Notes: generated from the letters alone by a model not told the origin. Shown: positions 8,467-17,796, counted from the first letter of the stretch. The stretch: DNA of 64,000 bases from Shimia sp. Alg240-R146 (GCF_947331465.1 NZ_CAMZOK010000003.1:372001-436000); one strand, 5' to 3'. Numbers and translations are program-made.

Positions 8467-9330
8467 ATGGATTGGCTGAACGCAGTGGTGCAAGGCACCC
8501 TCTTGGGCGGGCTCTATGCGCTCTTTGCCGCGGGGCTTTCCCTGATCTTCGGGGTCATGCGCTTGGTGAACATCGCCCATGGCGACTTAATAGTTTTGGC
8601 AGCCTATTTGGGGCTGACGGTCACCACAGCAACCGGAATGCATCCTTTGCTGGCATTGGTGGTGGTCGTCCCTGTCATGGCCACCATCGGCTACGCATTG
8701 CAACGCGGCTTGCTCAACCAAACTCTGGGCGATGATCTTCTGCCGCCTTTGCTGGTGACATTCGGGCTGAGTGTGATCATCCAGAACGCCCTTTTGGAAG
8801 GCTACACCGCGGACCCGCAAAAACTGAGCGCAGGTGCATTGGAGACCGCAAGCTTTGACCTCGGAGGGCTGACACTTGGTGTGTTGCCAGCACTGACCTT
8901 TGCGATTGCCGTTGTTGTGATTTGGGGTCTGCAACGCGTCTTTTACCACACACCTTTGGGACGCGCCTTCCGCGCGGTGTCCGACAATCAGGATATCGCG
9001 CAACTGATGGGCCTTAATCGCCGGCACATTTTTGGCCTCGCTATGGCGCTTGCGCTGGCGGTGACGGCTGTTGCGGGCATCCTTCTAGGTATCCGTACAA
9101 GCTTTGATCCTTCTATCGGCGGTGGGCGCCTGATCTTTGGCTTTGAGGCTGTGATCATTGGCGGTCTGGGCAACCTTTGGGGCACGCTTGCTGGTGGCGT
9201 CATCCTTGGCGTGGCGCAAACCGTGGGCGCCAAAATCGATCCCGGTTGGCAAATCCTGTCGGGCCACATCGCCTTTTTGATCATCCTTGCCGTACGACCC
9301 AACGGCCTGTTTCCGAGGATTTCGGCATGA
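8467..9330 (+). CDS. Branched-chain-type ABC transporter permease (LivH type)
   Basis: A 287-residue integral membrane protein of the LivH family, starting MDWLNAVVQGTLLGGLYAL one base after the stop of the preceding gene. The family signature block RAVSDNQDIAQLMGLN (cytoplasmic loop contacting the ATPase) and the C-terminal GFEAVIIGGLGNLWG segment are present. About eight hydrophobic segments are visible. It ends in ATGA overlap with the LivM gene, showing tight co-translation. Confidence 0.93.
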   Translation: MDWLNAVVQGTLLGGLYALFAAGLSLIFGVMRLVNIAHGDLIVLAAYLGLTVTTATGMHPLLALVVVVPVMATIGYALQRGLLNQTLGDDLLPPLLVTFGLSVIIQNALLEGYTADPQKLSAGALETASFDLGGLTLGVLPALTFAIAVVVIWGLQRVFYHTPLGRAFRAVSDNQDIAQLMGLNRRHIFGLAMALALAVTAVAGILLGIRTSFDPSIGGGRLIFGFEAVIIGGLGNLWGTLAGGVILGVAQTVGAKIDPGWQILSGHIAFLIILAVRPNGLFPRISA

Positions 9331-10346
9331 CCACGCCCACCTATTCCGTCACCCGCTCCTCTCAGGCGGCCCGCGTTGGCGCCGTGCTGGGCGCGCTTGT
9401 TTTGATCCTTCTGATCGCCGCCCCGTGGTGGGCCGGTCGCGCCGACATGCGTTTGATGGGAGAGCTGTTCCTTTATCTGGCGCTCGCCAGCCTGTGGAAC
9501 CTGATGGCGGGCTATGCGGGGTTGGTCTCTGTGGGTCAACAGGCCTATGTCGGCTTTGGCGGCTACATGCTGTTTGCACTGACGATGTTTGGCGGGCTGC
9601 ACCCGATTGCTGCCATCGCCCTCGCAGGCGTGTTGGGCGCTTTGATCTCGATTCCTGTGGCGGTTCTGATCTTCCGTCTGCGTGGCGCATATTTCGCCAT
9701 CGGCACATGGGTCATTGCAGAGGTGTTCCGTCTGGGATTTGCGCAAGTCTCATCCCTCGGTGGCGGCTCTGGCTCCTCCTTGCCTGTCGCCATTGTCAAA
9801 TCACTGGCCAGCAAGCGCGCCATGCGTGAAAGCCTGTCATACTGGCTTGCGCTAGGCGCTGCCGTGTTGGTCATCACTGCTGTCTACTTCTTCCTCCGCT
9901 CTCGCAAAGGCTTGGCTCTGACTGCCATCCGCGACAACGAAACCGCTGCAAGCAGCCTTGGCATCGACATCTGGCGCACCAAATTTATCGTCTATGTGGT
10001 GACATCAGCTTTCACAGCCATGATCGGTGCGCTGATCTTCTTGCAGAAATTGCGGATTTCTCCAGACGCCGCCTTCAGCGTGAACGACTGGACCGCCTTT
10101 GTGATCTTCATCGTTGTGATCGGCGGCATCGGCACCATCGAAGGTCCGATCATCGGTACATTGGTGTTTTTCCTGCTGCGCGAAACGCTCGCCGACTTAG
10201 GCACCACATATCTGATTGTGCTCGGCGTTGTCGCAATTGTTGTCATGCTCAAGGCCCCCAAAGGTCTCTGGGGCCTGATCCGCAGCCGCTTTGACATCCA
10301 AATCTTTCCACTTGGCTACCGCGTCCTCAAACGCGACAAACCCTAA
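9327..10346 (+). CDS. Branched-chain-type ABC transporter permease (LivM type)
   Basis: A 339-residue membrane protein of the LivM family. The ATPase-contact loop reads LTAIRDNETAASSLGIDIW, and the C-terminal segment includes VVIGGIGTIEGPIIGTLVF. Multiple transmembrane segments follow a hydrophilic N-terminus of about 20 residues. The start ATG at 9327 overlaps the LivH stop (ATGA). It is the second pore subunit of the importer encoded from 5694. BKACE follows after 12 bp. Confidence 0.93.
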   Translation: MTTPTYSVTRSSQAARVGAVLGALVLILLIAAPWWAGRADMRLMGELFLYLALASLWNLMAGYAGLVSVGQQAYVGFGGYMLFALTMFGGLHPIAAIALAGVLGALISIPVAVLIFRLRGAYFAIGTWVIAEVFRLGFAQVSSLGGGSGSSLPVAIVKSLASKRAMRESLSYWLALGAAVLVITAVYFFLRSRKGLALTAIRDNETAASSLGIDIWRTKFIVYVVTSAFTAMIGALIFLQKLRISPDAAFSVNDWTAFVIFIVVIGGIGTIEGPIIGTLVFFLLRETLADLGTTYLIVLGVVAIVVMLKAPKGLWGLIRSRFDIQIFPLGYRVLKRDKP

Positions 10347-10358
10347 GGAGCCGCACCA

Positions 10359-11294
10359 ATGGCAAAACAGAAAACCATCATAACATGCGCTGTGACTGGC
10401 GCGATCCACACGCCCACAATGTCGGATGCCTTGCCCTATACCTATGACGACATCGCGCAACAGGCGATGGATGCCGCAGAGGCCGGCGCCTCCATCCTGC
10501 ACCTACATGCACGCGACAACGAAACCGGAGCACCATCTGTCAATCCTGACGATTTTGCGCCGTTTCTACCGCGCATCAAGCAAGCGACAGATGCCGTTCT
10601 GAATATTTCCACTGGCGGTTCACTGACGTTGTCGATCCAAGACCGCATCACTCCGGCCAAAACCTTTTCGCCGGAAATGTGCTCGATGAATATGGGGTCG
10701 ATGAACTTCTCGTTCCATCCGTTGGCCAACCGTTACAAAGACGATGATTGGAAATTCGACTGGGAAAAAGACTATGTTGCCAACTCGGATCAAAACATCT
10801 TTCGCAACACGTTCCGCGACATCAAAGAAGCCGCAGACACCCTCGCCCCGCATGACATCAAATTCGAACATGAATGCTATGATGTCGGCCATCTCTACAA
10901 TCTGAAATTCTGCATGGACATCGGCCTGTTCAAGGCGCCGGTGTTTATTCAGTTCATCTTTGGCATCCTTGGCGGCATTGGTCCCGAAGTGGACAATCTG
11001 GTCTTCATGAAGCGCACCGCCGACCGGCTGTTTGGTGACGACTATCGTTGGTCCGTTCTGGGGGCTGGAGGATCTCAAATGGGCCTAGCCTCGACCGCAA
11101 GCCAGATGGGCGGCAACGTGCGCGTCGGGCTGGAAGACAGCCTGTTCATCACCCGCGGAAAACTGGCTGAAAGCAACGCTCAGCAAGTCGCCAAAATCCG
11201 ACGCATTGTCGAGGACTTGGGATGCGAAGTCGCCACCCCGGACGAGGCCCGTGAAATTCTGGACCTCAAAGGCGGCGACAGGGTTTCTTTCTGA
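10359..11294 (+). CDS. Beta-keto acid cleavage enzyme (BKACE, DUF849 family)
   Basis: A 311-residue TIM-barrel enzyme of the BKACE/DUF849 family. The Zn-binding pair lies in ILHLHARD (His48, His50), Glu259 lies in VRVGLEDSL, and the ISTGG block (83-87) is kept. Family members condense a beta-keto acid with acetyl-CoA to give acetoacetate and a new CoA ester, or the reverse distribution. The best known are 3-keto-5-aminohexanoate cleavage enzyme (lysine fermentation) and dehydrocarnitine cleavage. Ribosome site AAGGAG precedes the ATG. As last gene of the transporter operon it probably performs the terminal C-C cleavage. Substrate-determining residues cannot be interpreted by eye. Confidence 0.92.
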   Translation: MAKQKTIITCAVTGAIHTPTMSDALPYTYDDIAQQAMDAAEAGASILHLHARDNETGAPSVNPDDFAPFLPRIKQATDAVLNISTGGSLTLSIQDRITPAKTFSPEMCSMNMGSMNFSFHPLANRYKDDDWKFDWEKDYVANSDQNIFRNTFRDIKEAADTLAPHDIKFEHECYDVGHLYNLKFCMDIGLFKAPVFIQFIFGILGGIGPEVDNLVFMKRTADRLFGDDYRWSVLGAGGSQMGLASTASQMGGNVRVGLEDSLFITRGKLAESNAQQVAKIRRIVEDLGCEVATPDEAREILDLKGGDRVSF

Positions 11295-11337
11295 ACAGGT
11301 GGCACGCAAGCTTGGCGATTGACGTCTTTGAGGTGGG

Positions 11338-11511
11338 ATGAATGACGCAGGCCTAAACAGGCTTTTGCCCTTAGGGTTTATGGCCGGCAAAATCTTCAAA
11401 GATGATGCCGGTGCGGTAATGCTCGCCACTTGTGCCGAGGAAATGAACCATCTGGCCAGCTTCTTGCCTGATCTTTACCGCGGCTATCATCCAACCCCCG
11501 AAGGCCCGTGA
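11338..11511 (+). CDS. Possible small protein or gene remnant downstream of BKACE (57 aa)
   Basis: A short reading frame with GAGGTGGG immediately before its ATG. The 57 residues include a Leu/Phe-rich start (LNRLLPLGFMAGKIF), then ATCAEEMNHLASFLPDLYRGY. Composition is protein-like rather than random. I recognise no family. A second tiny frame follows at 11513-11608 on the same strand, starting MKKLATAFVIAW like a signal peptide but ending after 31 residues. Together they could be eroded remains of genes that once extended the operon. They fill most of the 320-bp space between BKACE and the convergent TRAP permease. Confidence 0.3.
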   Translation: MNDAGLNRLLPLGFMAGKIFKDDAGAVMLATCAEEMNHLASFLPDLYRGYHPTPEGP

Positions 11512-11614
11512 AATGAAAAAACTTGCTACCGCATTCGTGATCGCTTGGTCGGGGCTGGAAAAGATTTTCCTGACACACCTGCAGTACGCTCGTCACGCAT
11601 CCGCCTGACACGTC

Positions 11615-13954
11615 TCACCCTCTTATTCTGTCTTGCCATTTAGGAAACCCAACAAATCCAATCGCTGCGGCCATGGCCAGCCAAGGCACTAAATCTACCT
11701 TTGCGATCATTAGGCAAGCAAGAGCCAGTCTTGCGGCAATCTCCAACCGGCTCAGTCGACGCCCGTCAAATCCGGCCAAAGCACTGGAAAGAAGGTAAAG
11801 CGCCATGACAAGGCGGAGCAATAGCAGGCCCAGCCCTACCCAGTCGGACGAGCCATCGTAACCAGGCAGGTATTTGGGCACTCCCGACGCGCTTACGGAG
11901 GGATCAAGGATCGCCGCATCAATCAACAGAATTTCTGGGTAGAGCGCAAAGATGAACGGGATCACGAACATCACGATGCCCGACTTGACCGCAGAAAACC
12001 CGGTGGCCATGGGCTCGGCTTTGGTAATTGTCGAGGCGGCAAAAGCTGCAAGGGCAACCGGGGGGGTGATAGCCGACGCTACGGCAAAATAGAAAATGAA
12101 CATATGCGCAGTGAAAGTCGCGATCCCCAGCCCGGCCAAAACCGGCCCCATAAGCAGAGCAACATTGATGTAGGCCGGGACAGCAGGCATCCCCATGCCA
12201 AGCAGGATCGCAATCAGCATTGTCATGGACAGCGCCAGCATCTGGAAGGCAACCGACCCGCCTTGTCCCAAATTCCAAGATTGCAACCAGCTTAAGACAT
12301 CGAGCGAGATGAAGTTAGGTAATCCGGTGAATTGCAGGCAGAAGTCGATGATCGAGACGGCTAGGAACATAAGGTAAAGCGTTGATACCAGAACACCTGC
12401 GGCAGAAAGGGCATCGACCACCTTACGCGGTTTGGCGCGCACCTCTGGATCAACGAAAAGGAGGGCTATCAACAGCATAACCGCCCACCAACCCGCACTA
12501 CCGGCATCGCCAGCGGCGTTTTGGATCATCTGTTGAAACCAAGACAGTTCTGACACCTTGCAAACGCCATCAACAAACGCGCGCTCGGCCCCAAGAAGCC
12601 CGCCAAGTACGCCGCAGCCAATCGTCTCCTTAGTGGCAAGAAGCAGAAGCAGGATCAGTAGGATTGGACCGAAAATCATCGTCAGGTTCAACATATCCTG
12701 ACGGTTCAGATGCATGTCCTCGGTCAGTTCACCGATGGCCGTGATGCCCTGCTTCTGAGCCTGAAAGACCACGGAGAGAAACAGGCACGAGAAATAGGCC
12801 AACGCTGGAATGACGGCCGCAATGATCACTTCCGAATAGGGCACTACGGTCAGCGCCGCTAGGACGAAGGCTGCGACTCCCATGACAGGCGGCATGATCG
12901 ATCCACCTGACGATGCCGCGGCTTCGACACCGCCCGCGAAGGTCTTTGAAAACCCGCGTTTGAGCATCATGGGAATGGTCAGAACTCCGGTCGAGAGGAC
13001 ATTGACGATTGGCCCGCCCGAAATCGTGCCAAACATCGCAGAGCTGACAACCGCCGCATGTGCTGGGCCGCCGCGCAGGTGTCGGGTCCAGCGAAATGCA
13101 ATCTTTATGAGTGACTGCCCGCCCGCTGACGCTCCAAACAGTGAGCCAAGGACAAGATACGGGAAAATCGTGTTGAGCATGATGTCCATGAACCGACCCA
13201 GCAATCCCGACGCGTTGTTGACCAAAATATCGTGAACTCGCGGCCGACCATCAGACAGCAATCGAGGCTCGCCTGCCAGTTTGGTCATCAGATATTTGTT
13301 GATGTCATCTGGTCCGTGGAAATACCAAACCAGCACGGTCACAATCGAATAAAGCGCGATCGCCAAAGCTACGACAACTAGGGGAAGCCCCCAAACTTTG
13401 ATGTTGTAGGCGAGGAATACCAGCATGGTGACACCGATGATGGCCACCAGCCACCCCCCTGTATTGCCAACGCATTTGGGATCTTCGACCGTTGTCGGCG
13501 CTGGCAAACCATAAAGTTCAGCGATTTCTTTTTCGGCCTTCAGGGCTTCGGCAAACAACCTTGCGCGCTCGCCAGTGAATTGGTCGATCAAACATATGGA
13601 TTCGATTTCTATGACATATGTTAGTGAAACACCAAACGCGGCAACGACGAGCGCGATGTCCATGAACAAACCGAACCTGCGTCGTTCTTTGGACCGATCC
13701 GCCCAATCAACCCACATGGAGTGCTTCAGCGTCACACAAAGCATCATCGCAGAAAAGGCGATCGGGTAGAACCACTCGGTTGGAAATTTTCGTATTGAAA
13801 GCCAGTTCGCGCCCGTTAAATTCCTGACCCCATCGTCTAATCCCGGAATTCCCGGCGTGGCATTTAATAGCCCGACTAAGACTATAACAACCGACAATAG
13901 ATAAAGTACAACTTGTGCTACAGGTCGTTTTATTTGGTCCGGTTGGCTGCCCAC
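11615..13954 (-). CDS. TRAP transporter fused permease (DctQM fusion) for a TAXI receptor
   Basis: A 779-residue polytopic membrane protein, the length of fused 4TM+12TM TRAP permeases. The DctM-type core is recognisable by SAMFGTISGGPIVNVLSTG and AAASSGGSIMPPVMGVAAFV in the middle, and by GMGMPAVPAYINVALL with ASAITPPVALAAFAAS towards the C-terminus. It follows the TAXI receptor gene by 63 bp on the same strand and completes a sodium-gradient-driven importer. The upstream sulfatase gene suggests the cargo is an organic sulfate or related ester. TRAP-TAXI systems otherwise carry diverse carboxylates, so this is inference. Confidence 0.93.
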   Translation of the reverse strand: MGSQPDQIKRPVAQVVLYLLSVVIVLVGLLNATPGIPGLDDGVRNLTGANWLSIRKFPTEWFYPIAFSAMMLCVTLKHSMWVDWADRSKERRRFGLFMDIALVVAAFGVSLTYVIEIESICLIDQFTGERARLFAEALKAEKEIAELYGLPAPTTVEDPKCVGNTGGWLVAIIGVTMLVFLAYNIKVWGLPLVVVALAIALYSIVTVLVWYFHGPDDINKYLMTKLAGEPRLLSDGRPRVHDILVNNASGLLGRFMDIMLNTIFPYLVLGSLFGASAGGQSLIKIAFRWTRHLRGGPAHAAVVSSAMFGTISGGPIVNVLSTGVLTIPMMLKRGFSKTFAGGVEAAASSGGSIMPPVMGVAAFVLAALTVVPYSEVIIAAVIPALAYFSCLFLSVVFQAQKQGITAIGELTEDMHLNRQDMLNLTMIFGPILLILLLLLATKETIGCGVLGGLLGAERAFVDGVCKVSELSWFQQMIQNAAGDAGSAGWWAVMLLIALLFVDPEVRAKPRKVVDALSAAGVLVSTLYLMFLAVSIIDFCLQFTGLPNFISLDVLSWLQSWNLGQGGSVAFQMLALSMTMLIAILLGMGMPAVPAYINVALLMGPVLAGLGIATFTAHMFIFYFAVASAITPPVALAAFAASTITKAEPMATGFSAVKSGIVMFVIPFIFALYPEILLIDAAILDPSVSASGVPKYLPGYDGSSDWVGLGLLLLRLVMALYLLSSALAGFDGRRLSRLEIAARLALACLMIAKVDLVPWLAMAAAIGFVGFPKWQDRIRG

Positions 13955-14017
13955 GATTTGTCCTCGATTTTTTGTGGGAGACCAGAAAATTCCGGTCTCC
14001 TCACTTCGTTTCGCAGT

Positions 14018-15067
14018 CTAAGGTTTGGCGCAATCCGGCAGAGTATACCCTGCCTCTTCCCATGCCCGCACAGCGCCGGGGTGGTATTTGATCGGCATCG
14101 GACCACAAAGACCTGTCTTCTCCTGATCGGTTTCGCCGAGCCACGCGTTGGGCATCATCGGTGCCTTTGCTTCAAGCGAAGCAATGCCTTCGATGAATGT
14201 CTTGGTCAGCGCGTAAGCGATCTCTTCACTCATCGAAACATTCACAACTTCGCCCGCCAATGCGCCAAAGCCGCGGAATTTTCCGTCTTCCGTCTCCACG
14301 CGCGTATTTGGACCGAACATTTCGTCATACACATCTACGACAACGCCGGTGGAGCCTGGAGCGTTGGCAAATTTTTGCGCGCCGTCGCTTTCAAACACTT
14401 CCTTGGGAAACGAATACACGACAATCTTGCCTGACGCGCTCGCTTGGGTCATGCGGCCATCGGGAAAGTTCAATGGCAAGATATTCGCGTCGGCTGAACC
14501 ATCAACAATCGTCTTAACCGCTTGCCCCCAATTCACTTGAACGCCGGTGTATCCGTCCCCATCGTCAAGCCCGGTTGCAAGTTTCGCCATTCCGCGCGCG
14601 GTGTTGAGCGCCGCGCCGCGAGGTGGGCCGTTGTAGATCGTGGCACCTTCAAATGCATCCCATCCGCCGAAACTTTTGCTTTCATACGCATTCAACGCAT
14701 AGATCGATAGCCGATAGGTAAACAAAACGGCGAGGTCTTCAGCAAGTTCCGCGCCTTTTTCCTTACCCAAGCTGGCATATGGACCAGCACCTTTGGAAAG
14801 AAGGAATGGAAGCAAAAACGGGGCCGACCCAATATCGGTCTTGCCCTCTGCAACGTTCTGCACGGTATTGGTCAGCGTCTGACCTGGCGCGACCTGAATG
14901 TTGGCAACACCGGCACTGGAAGATAGTTCCGCCAAACCAAGTACGACCGTCCCGGCCACCGAAACCGGTGCGGCTGTTTCAGCCGTTAGGTTCGTCTGCG
15001 CGTTTGCTGTTCCTGAAAGCAACATTGCCGCCAAAAGCCCTGTGCTCAAGTATTTGAAATTGTACAT
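14018..15067 (-). CDS. TAXI-family TRAP transporter solute-binding protein
   Basis: A 349-residue exported receptor. The signal peptide is about residues 1-23 (hydrophobic core GLLAAMLLSGTANA, cleavage after ANA). The mature protein has the TAXI-type organisation of two alpha/beta lobes, with blocks such as IQVAPGQTLTNTVQNVAEGK and FEGATIYNGPPRGAA. It lies between the sulfatase (21 bp upstream) and the fused TRAP permease, consistent with one transcript. It captures the solute in the periplasm and delivers it to the permease. Confidence 0.9.
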   Translation of the reverse strand: MYNFKYLSTGLLAAMLLSGTANAQTNLTAETAAPVSVAGTVVLGLAELSSSAGVANIQVAPGQTLTNTVQNVAEGKTDIGSAPFLLPFLLSKGAGPYASLGKEKGAELAEDLAVLFTYRLSIYALNAYESKSFGGWDAFEGATIYNGPPRGAALNTARGMAKLATGLDDGDGYTGVQVNWGQAVKTIVDGSADANILPLNFPDGRMTQASASGKIVVYSFPKEVFESDGAQKFANAPGSTGVVVDVYDEMFGPNTRVETEDGKFRGFGALAGEVVNVSMSEEIAYALTKTFIEGIASLEAKAPMMPNAWLGETDQEKTGLCGPMPIKYHPGAVRAWEEAGYTLPDCAKP

Positions 15068-15087
15068 ATTTCCCTCCCATTTTTCCC

Positions 15088-16707
15088 TTAGAACTGAACA
15101 TGGCTTGGCATACTCAGTCCGTCGTCCTCTAGTTCTTTCCTGTCTTTATACCCTATGAGAATTCCCGGCGGTTCGCGTGCGTCTGCCATGGCTTCGACAG
15201 CCTCGGCAGTTCGCGTGATCCGGTTGTGATGGCGACGCGCCCATTCAAAGTGCAACGCGCCCAACCGTTCGATCTGGCTGGCATAGGCCGGATCGTTTCC
15301 CAGATCGCTCAACTCATCCGGATCGCTTTGCAGATCAAAAAGCATCGGGCGCATGGTTTCGGCGTGCACGTATTTCCAGCGTCCGTCATAGACCATGGTC
15401 AGCCTTGCATCACTCTGGTCCACTCCGATGGCCTTGCGACTTTCGCGCGTAGAATAGTCGTATTCAGAAACGCAGAAATCGCGCCAATTGCTGTCTGAGC
15501 CGTGCAAAAGCGGTTGCAGTGACCGGCCTTCAATGATGTGTGGTTTGGGTTTTCCCCCAAAAAATTCAAGGAACGTAGGCGCAAGATCGATGCCTTCGAC
15601 CAATTGGTTGGTAACCGTGCCGCGTGTCGCGTCGGCGTCTTTTCGCGGGTCAAAAACAATCAGCGGAATACGGGCTGAGCAATCAAAGAAAAGATCCTTT
15701 TCGCCGATCCAGTGGTCGCCCATGTTGTCACCATGATCGGAGCAGAAAACGATCATGGTGTCTTCCATGCGCCCACTTTCCTTGAGATAGGCAAACAGCC
15801 GGCCCAGCTGGTCGTCCAACTCTTTGATCAGGCCCATGTATACCGGCGCCACCAAATCCCGCACCTCGCTGCGCGAGAAACTCTTGCTCACGCGCATATC
15901 CATCCACGCCTGCATTAGCGGGTGGTCAGTCTGGCGTTCCATATTGCCCCTATTGACGGGAGGCAGATCATCCGATGAGTACATATCGTTGTAGGGCGCA
16001 GGAGCCAGATAGGGCCAGTGTGGCTTGATATAACTCAGATGACACAGCCAGGGCTCGTCGCCTTGTTGCTCGATGAACTCGATTCCTCGTGTGGTCAGCC
16101 AAGCAGTTTCAGAATGCTCTTTCGCCACGCGCGCAGGCAGTGGCGCATTCTCCAAGAGCCACCCGGAAAGAAGCTCCCCCTCCGGCCCTTCAGCCGAGTT
16201 CGCCCATTCCTCCCACGGGTTGTCGCCTTCCATACCGTTCTGGCGCAGGTACTGGTCATAGTCTTCCGGCGCATGGCGACCGGGATAGTCGGTGTGATTT
16301 GTACCATCATCGCGCACAAATACGTCAAAGCCACATTCCTTGACGCGTGTGCCGATTATGCTTTCGGGTTCAATTCCGAGGCGCTGCATTCCTTCACTGT
16401 CCGGGATCATGTGCGACTTGCCGACCAAGGTTGAAGTAACCCCGATTTCGCGCAGATGATCGCCGAGTGTCGGCTCACCCGCACGCAATGGAAATCCGTT
16501 CCAAGTCGCCCCATGCGAACGCATGTAGCGACCGGTGTAAAAGCTCATCCGGCTTGGCCCACAGACTGGTGATTGCACATACGTCTGGTTGAACCGCACG
16601 CCTCGGGATGCCAGCCAGTCGAGGTTGGGTGTGTCGATGTGCTTGGCACCAAAGCAGCTCAGGTAATCCCACCGAAGCTGATCGGCCATGATCCACAGGA
16701 CATTCAT
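15088..16707 (-). CDS. Sulfatase / phosphonate-ester hydrolase family enzyme, cytoplasmic
   Basis: A 539-residue alkaline-phosphatase-superfamily enzyme of the type-I sulfatase branch. The formylglycine site is C49-G-P-S-R (VCGPSRMSFYTGR). N-terminal metal Asp9 is in IMADQLRWD, and Asp323-His324 are in CSDHGDNMGDH. There is no signal peptide, so the enzyme should act in the cytoplasm on an imported substrate. It is first in a minus-strand operon with TAXI and TRAP genes and is divergent from a LysR gene. The Cys needs conversion to formylglycine, and no maturase gene is in the window. Phosphonate monoester hydrolases share the fold and motif, so the leaving group (sulfate or phosphonate) is not certain. 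Confidence 0.9.
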   Translation of the reverse strand: MNVLWIMADQLRWDYLSCFGAKHIDTPNLDWLASRGVRFNQTYVQSPVCGPSRMSFYTGRYMRSHGATWNGFPLRAGEPTLGDHLREIGVTSTLVGKSHMIPDSEGMQRLGIEPESIIGTRVKECGFDVFVRDDGTNHTDYPGRHAPEDYDQYLRQNGMEGDNPWEEWANSAEGPEGELLSGWLLENAPLPARVAKEHSETAWLTTRGIEFIEQQGDEPWLCHLSYIKPHWPYLAPAPYNDMYSSDDLPPVNRGNMERQTDHPLMQAWMDMRVSKSFSRSEVRDLVAPVYMGLIKELDDQLGRLFAYLKESGRMEDTMIVFCSDHGDNMGDHWIGEKDLFFDCSARIPLIVFDPRKDADATRGTVTNQLVEGIDLAPTFLEFFGGKPKPHIIEGRSLQPLLHGSDSNWRDFCVSEYDYSTRESRKAIGVDQSDARLTMVYDGRWKYVHAETMRPMLFDLQSDPDELSDLGNDPAYASQIERLGALHFEWARRHHNRITRTAEAVEAMADAREPPGILIGYKDRKELEDDGLSMPSHVQF

Positions 16708-16872
16708 CTTGGCGCAAGCCTCGCTTTCCGGTTCTCAAGTTCAAATTTCGGGAAACTCATCCGATCCGCAGCGCCTAGAGCGCGGCGGTTTCCCCCTGTT
16801 CTTGACAACAAGGTCGCCCGGCATAACATATCAGTCCAATACTAATCAGATAAGGTATCATACGATTTTGAT
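16708..16872. promoter_or_regulatory. Divergent sulfatase/LysR promoter region
   Basis: This 165-bp spacer separates the sulfatase operon from the LysR gene. The segment closest to the LysR start (about 16825-16872) is AT-rich and carries ATATCA (16827-16832) and, in opposite orientation, TGATAT (16869-16874), plus T-N11-A-like spacing expected of LysR sites. No single operator is certain. Confidence 0.35.
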
Positions 16873-17796
16873 ATGTTGATTGACCCTCGCCATCTGGAAC
16901 AACTGGCCGTCATCGTCGAGAATGGCACCCTGCAACTGGCAGCCAAGAAAATTGGCACCTCGCAACCGGCTCTAAGTCGGATGATCCGCACGCTTGAAGC
17001 CCGGATCGGTATGCCTCTGTTTGAACGCAGCACCCGCCCGTTGACTCCCACGGATATTGGTTTCGAATTGTCGCAACAGGGGCAGGCCGTCCGCTCAGCG
17101 CGTTTGCGCGCCGCCGAGGTGATTGATCTAGGCGCCGAGGGTTTTGCTGGCGTTTTGAAAATCGGAGCCCCACCATTTTTGTGCAAAAGCCTGATGTCCG
17201 AGGCCATCGCCGGATTTCTTTCGGCGCGCTCTAACATTCGAATAGATCTGATCCCGGACTATCACGCCGGTCTGATGGAACGGATTTATCTCAACCAGAT
17301 CGATGTCATTGTTGGACCCTCCAAATTCGTTGACCGAGGCGACTCTGACCTGATTGTCGACCTGCTGTTCAGTGATGCCAACGTTATTGTCGGGCGCATT
17401 GCGCATCCGGTGATCTCTCTTCCCAATCCTGTGACGGCAGACTTTGCCGAGGTGATTTGGGTTGGACATTCCGAGCGAAGCATTTTGAGAACCGACATGG
17501 AAGACGCTCTCAGACAGATGGGCGTTAAGTCCCCCCGCATCGCGTTCCAGAGCGAATCCGCCGGTGCGGTTCTAGCGCTTTTAAGAGAGACTGATTTTAT
17601 GACCGTCCTTCCCAGCTATGCGCTCAGACCAGATGGCAGTGATGGGCTCTCCGTCGCAAAAATGAGCCTACCGAAAGAGACCCAAGACGTTAGCATGATC
17701 ACCCTCGCCCAACGCGCCGAAACCAAGCTGGTCTCTGACTTCAAGGCACACTTGCGAGATCGGGTTTCCGCCCGCTTCGGCAACGTTTTGCTTTGA
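16873..17796 (+). CDS. LysR-family transcriptional regulator
   Basis: A 307-residue LysR-type regulator. The N-terminal HTH (about 3-62) contains TLQLAAKKIGTSQPALSRMI and RIGMPLFERSTRPLTPT. The effector domain starts near residue 92 (FAGVLKIGAPPFL). The gene is divergent from the sulfatase-TAXI-TRAP operon, the classical arrangement for autoregulation and control of the opposite operon in response to its substrate. The start ATG at 16873 lies in an AT-rich stretch without a strong ribosome site. Confidence 0.93.
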   Translation: MLIDPRHLEQLAVIVENGTLQLAAKKIGTSQPALSRMIRTLEARIGMPLFERSTRPLTPTDIGFELSQQGQAVRSARLRAAEVIDLGAEGFAGVLKIGAPPFLCKSLMSEAIAGFLSARSNIRIDLIPDYHAGLMERIYLNQIDVIVGPSKFVDRGDSDLIVDLLFSDANVIVGRIAHPVISLPNPVTADFAEVIWVGHSERSILRTDMEDALRQMGVKSPRIAFQSESAGAVLALLRETDFMTVLPSYALRPDGSDGLSVAKMSLPKETQDVSMITLAQRAETKLVSDFKAHLRDRVSARFGNVLL

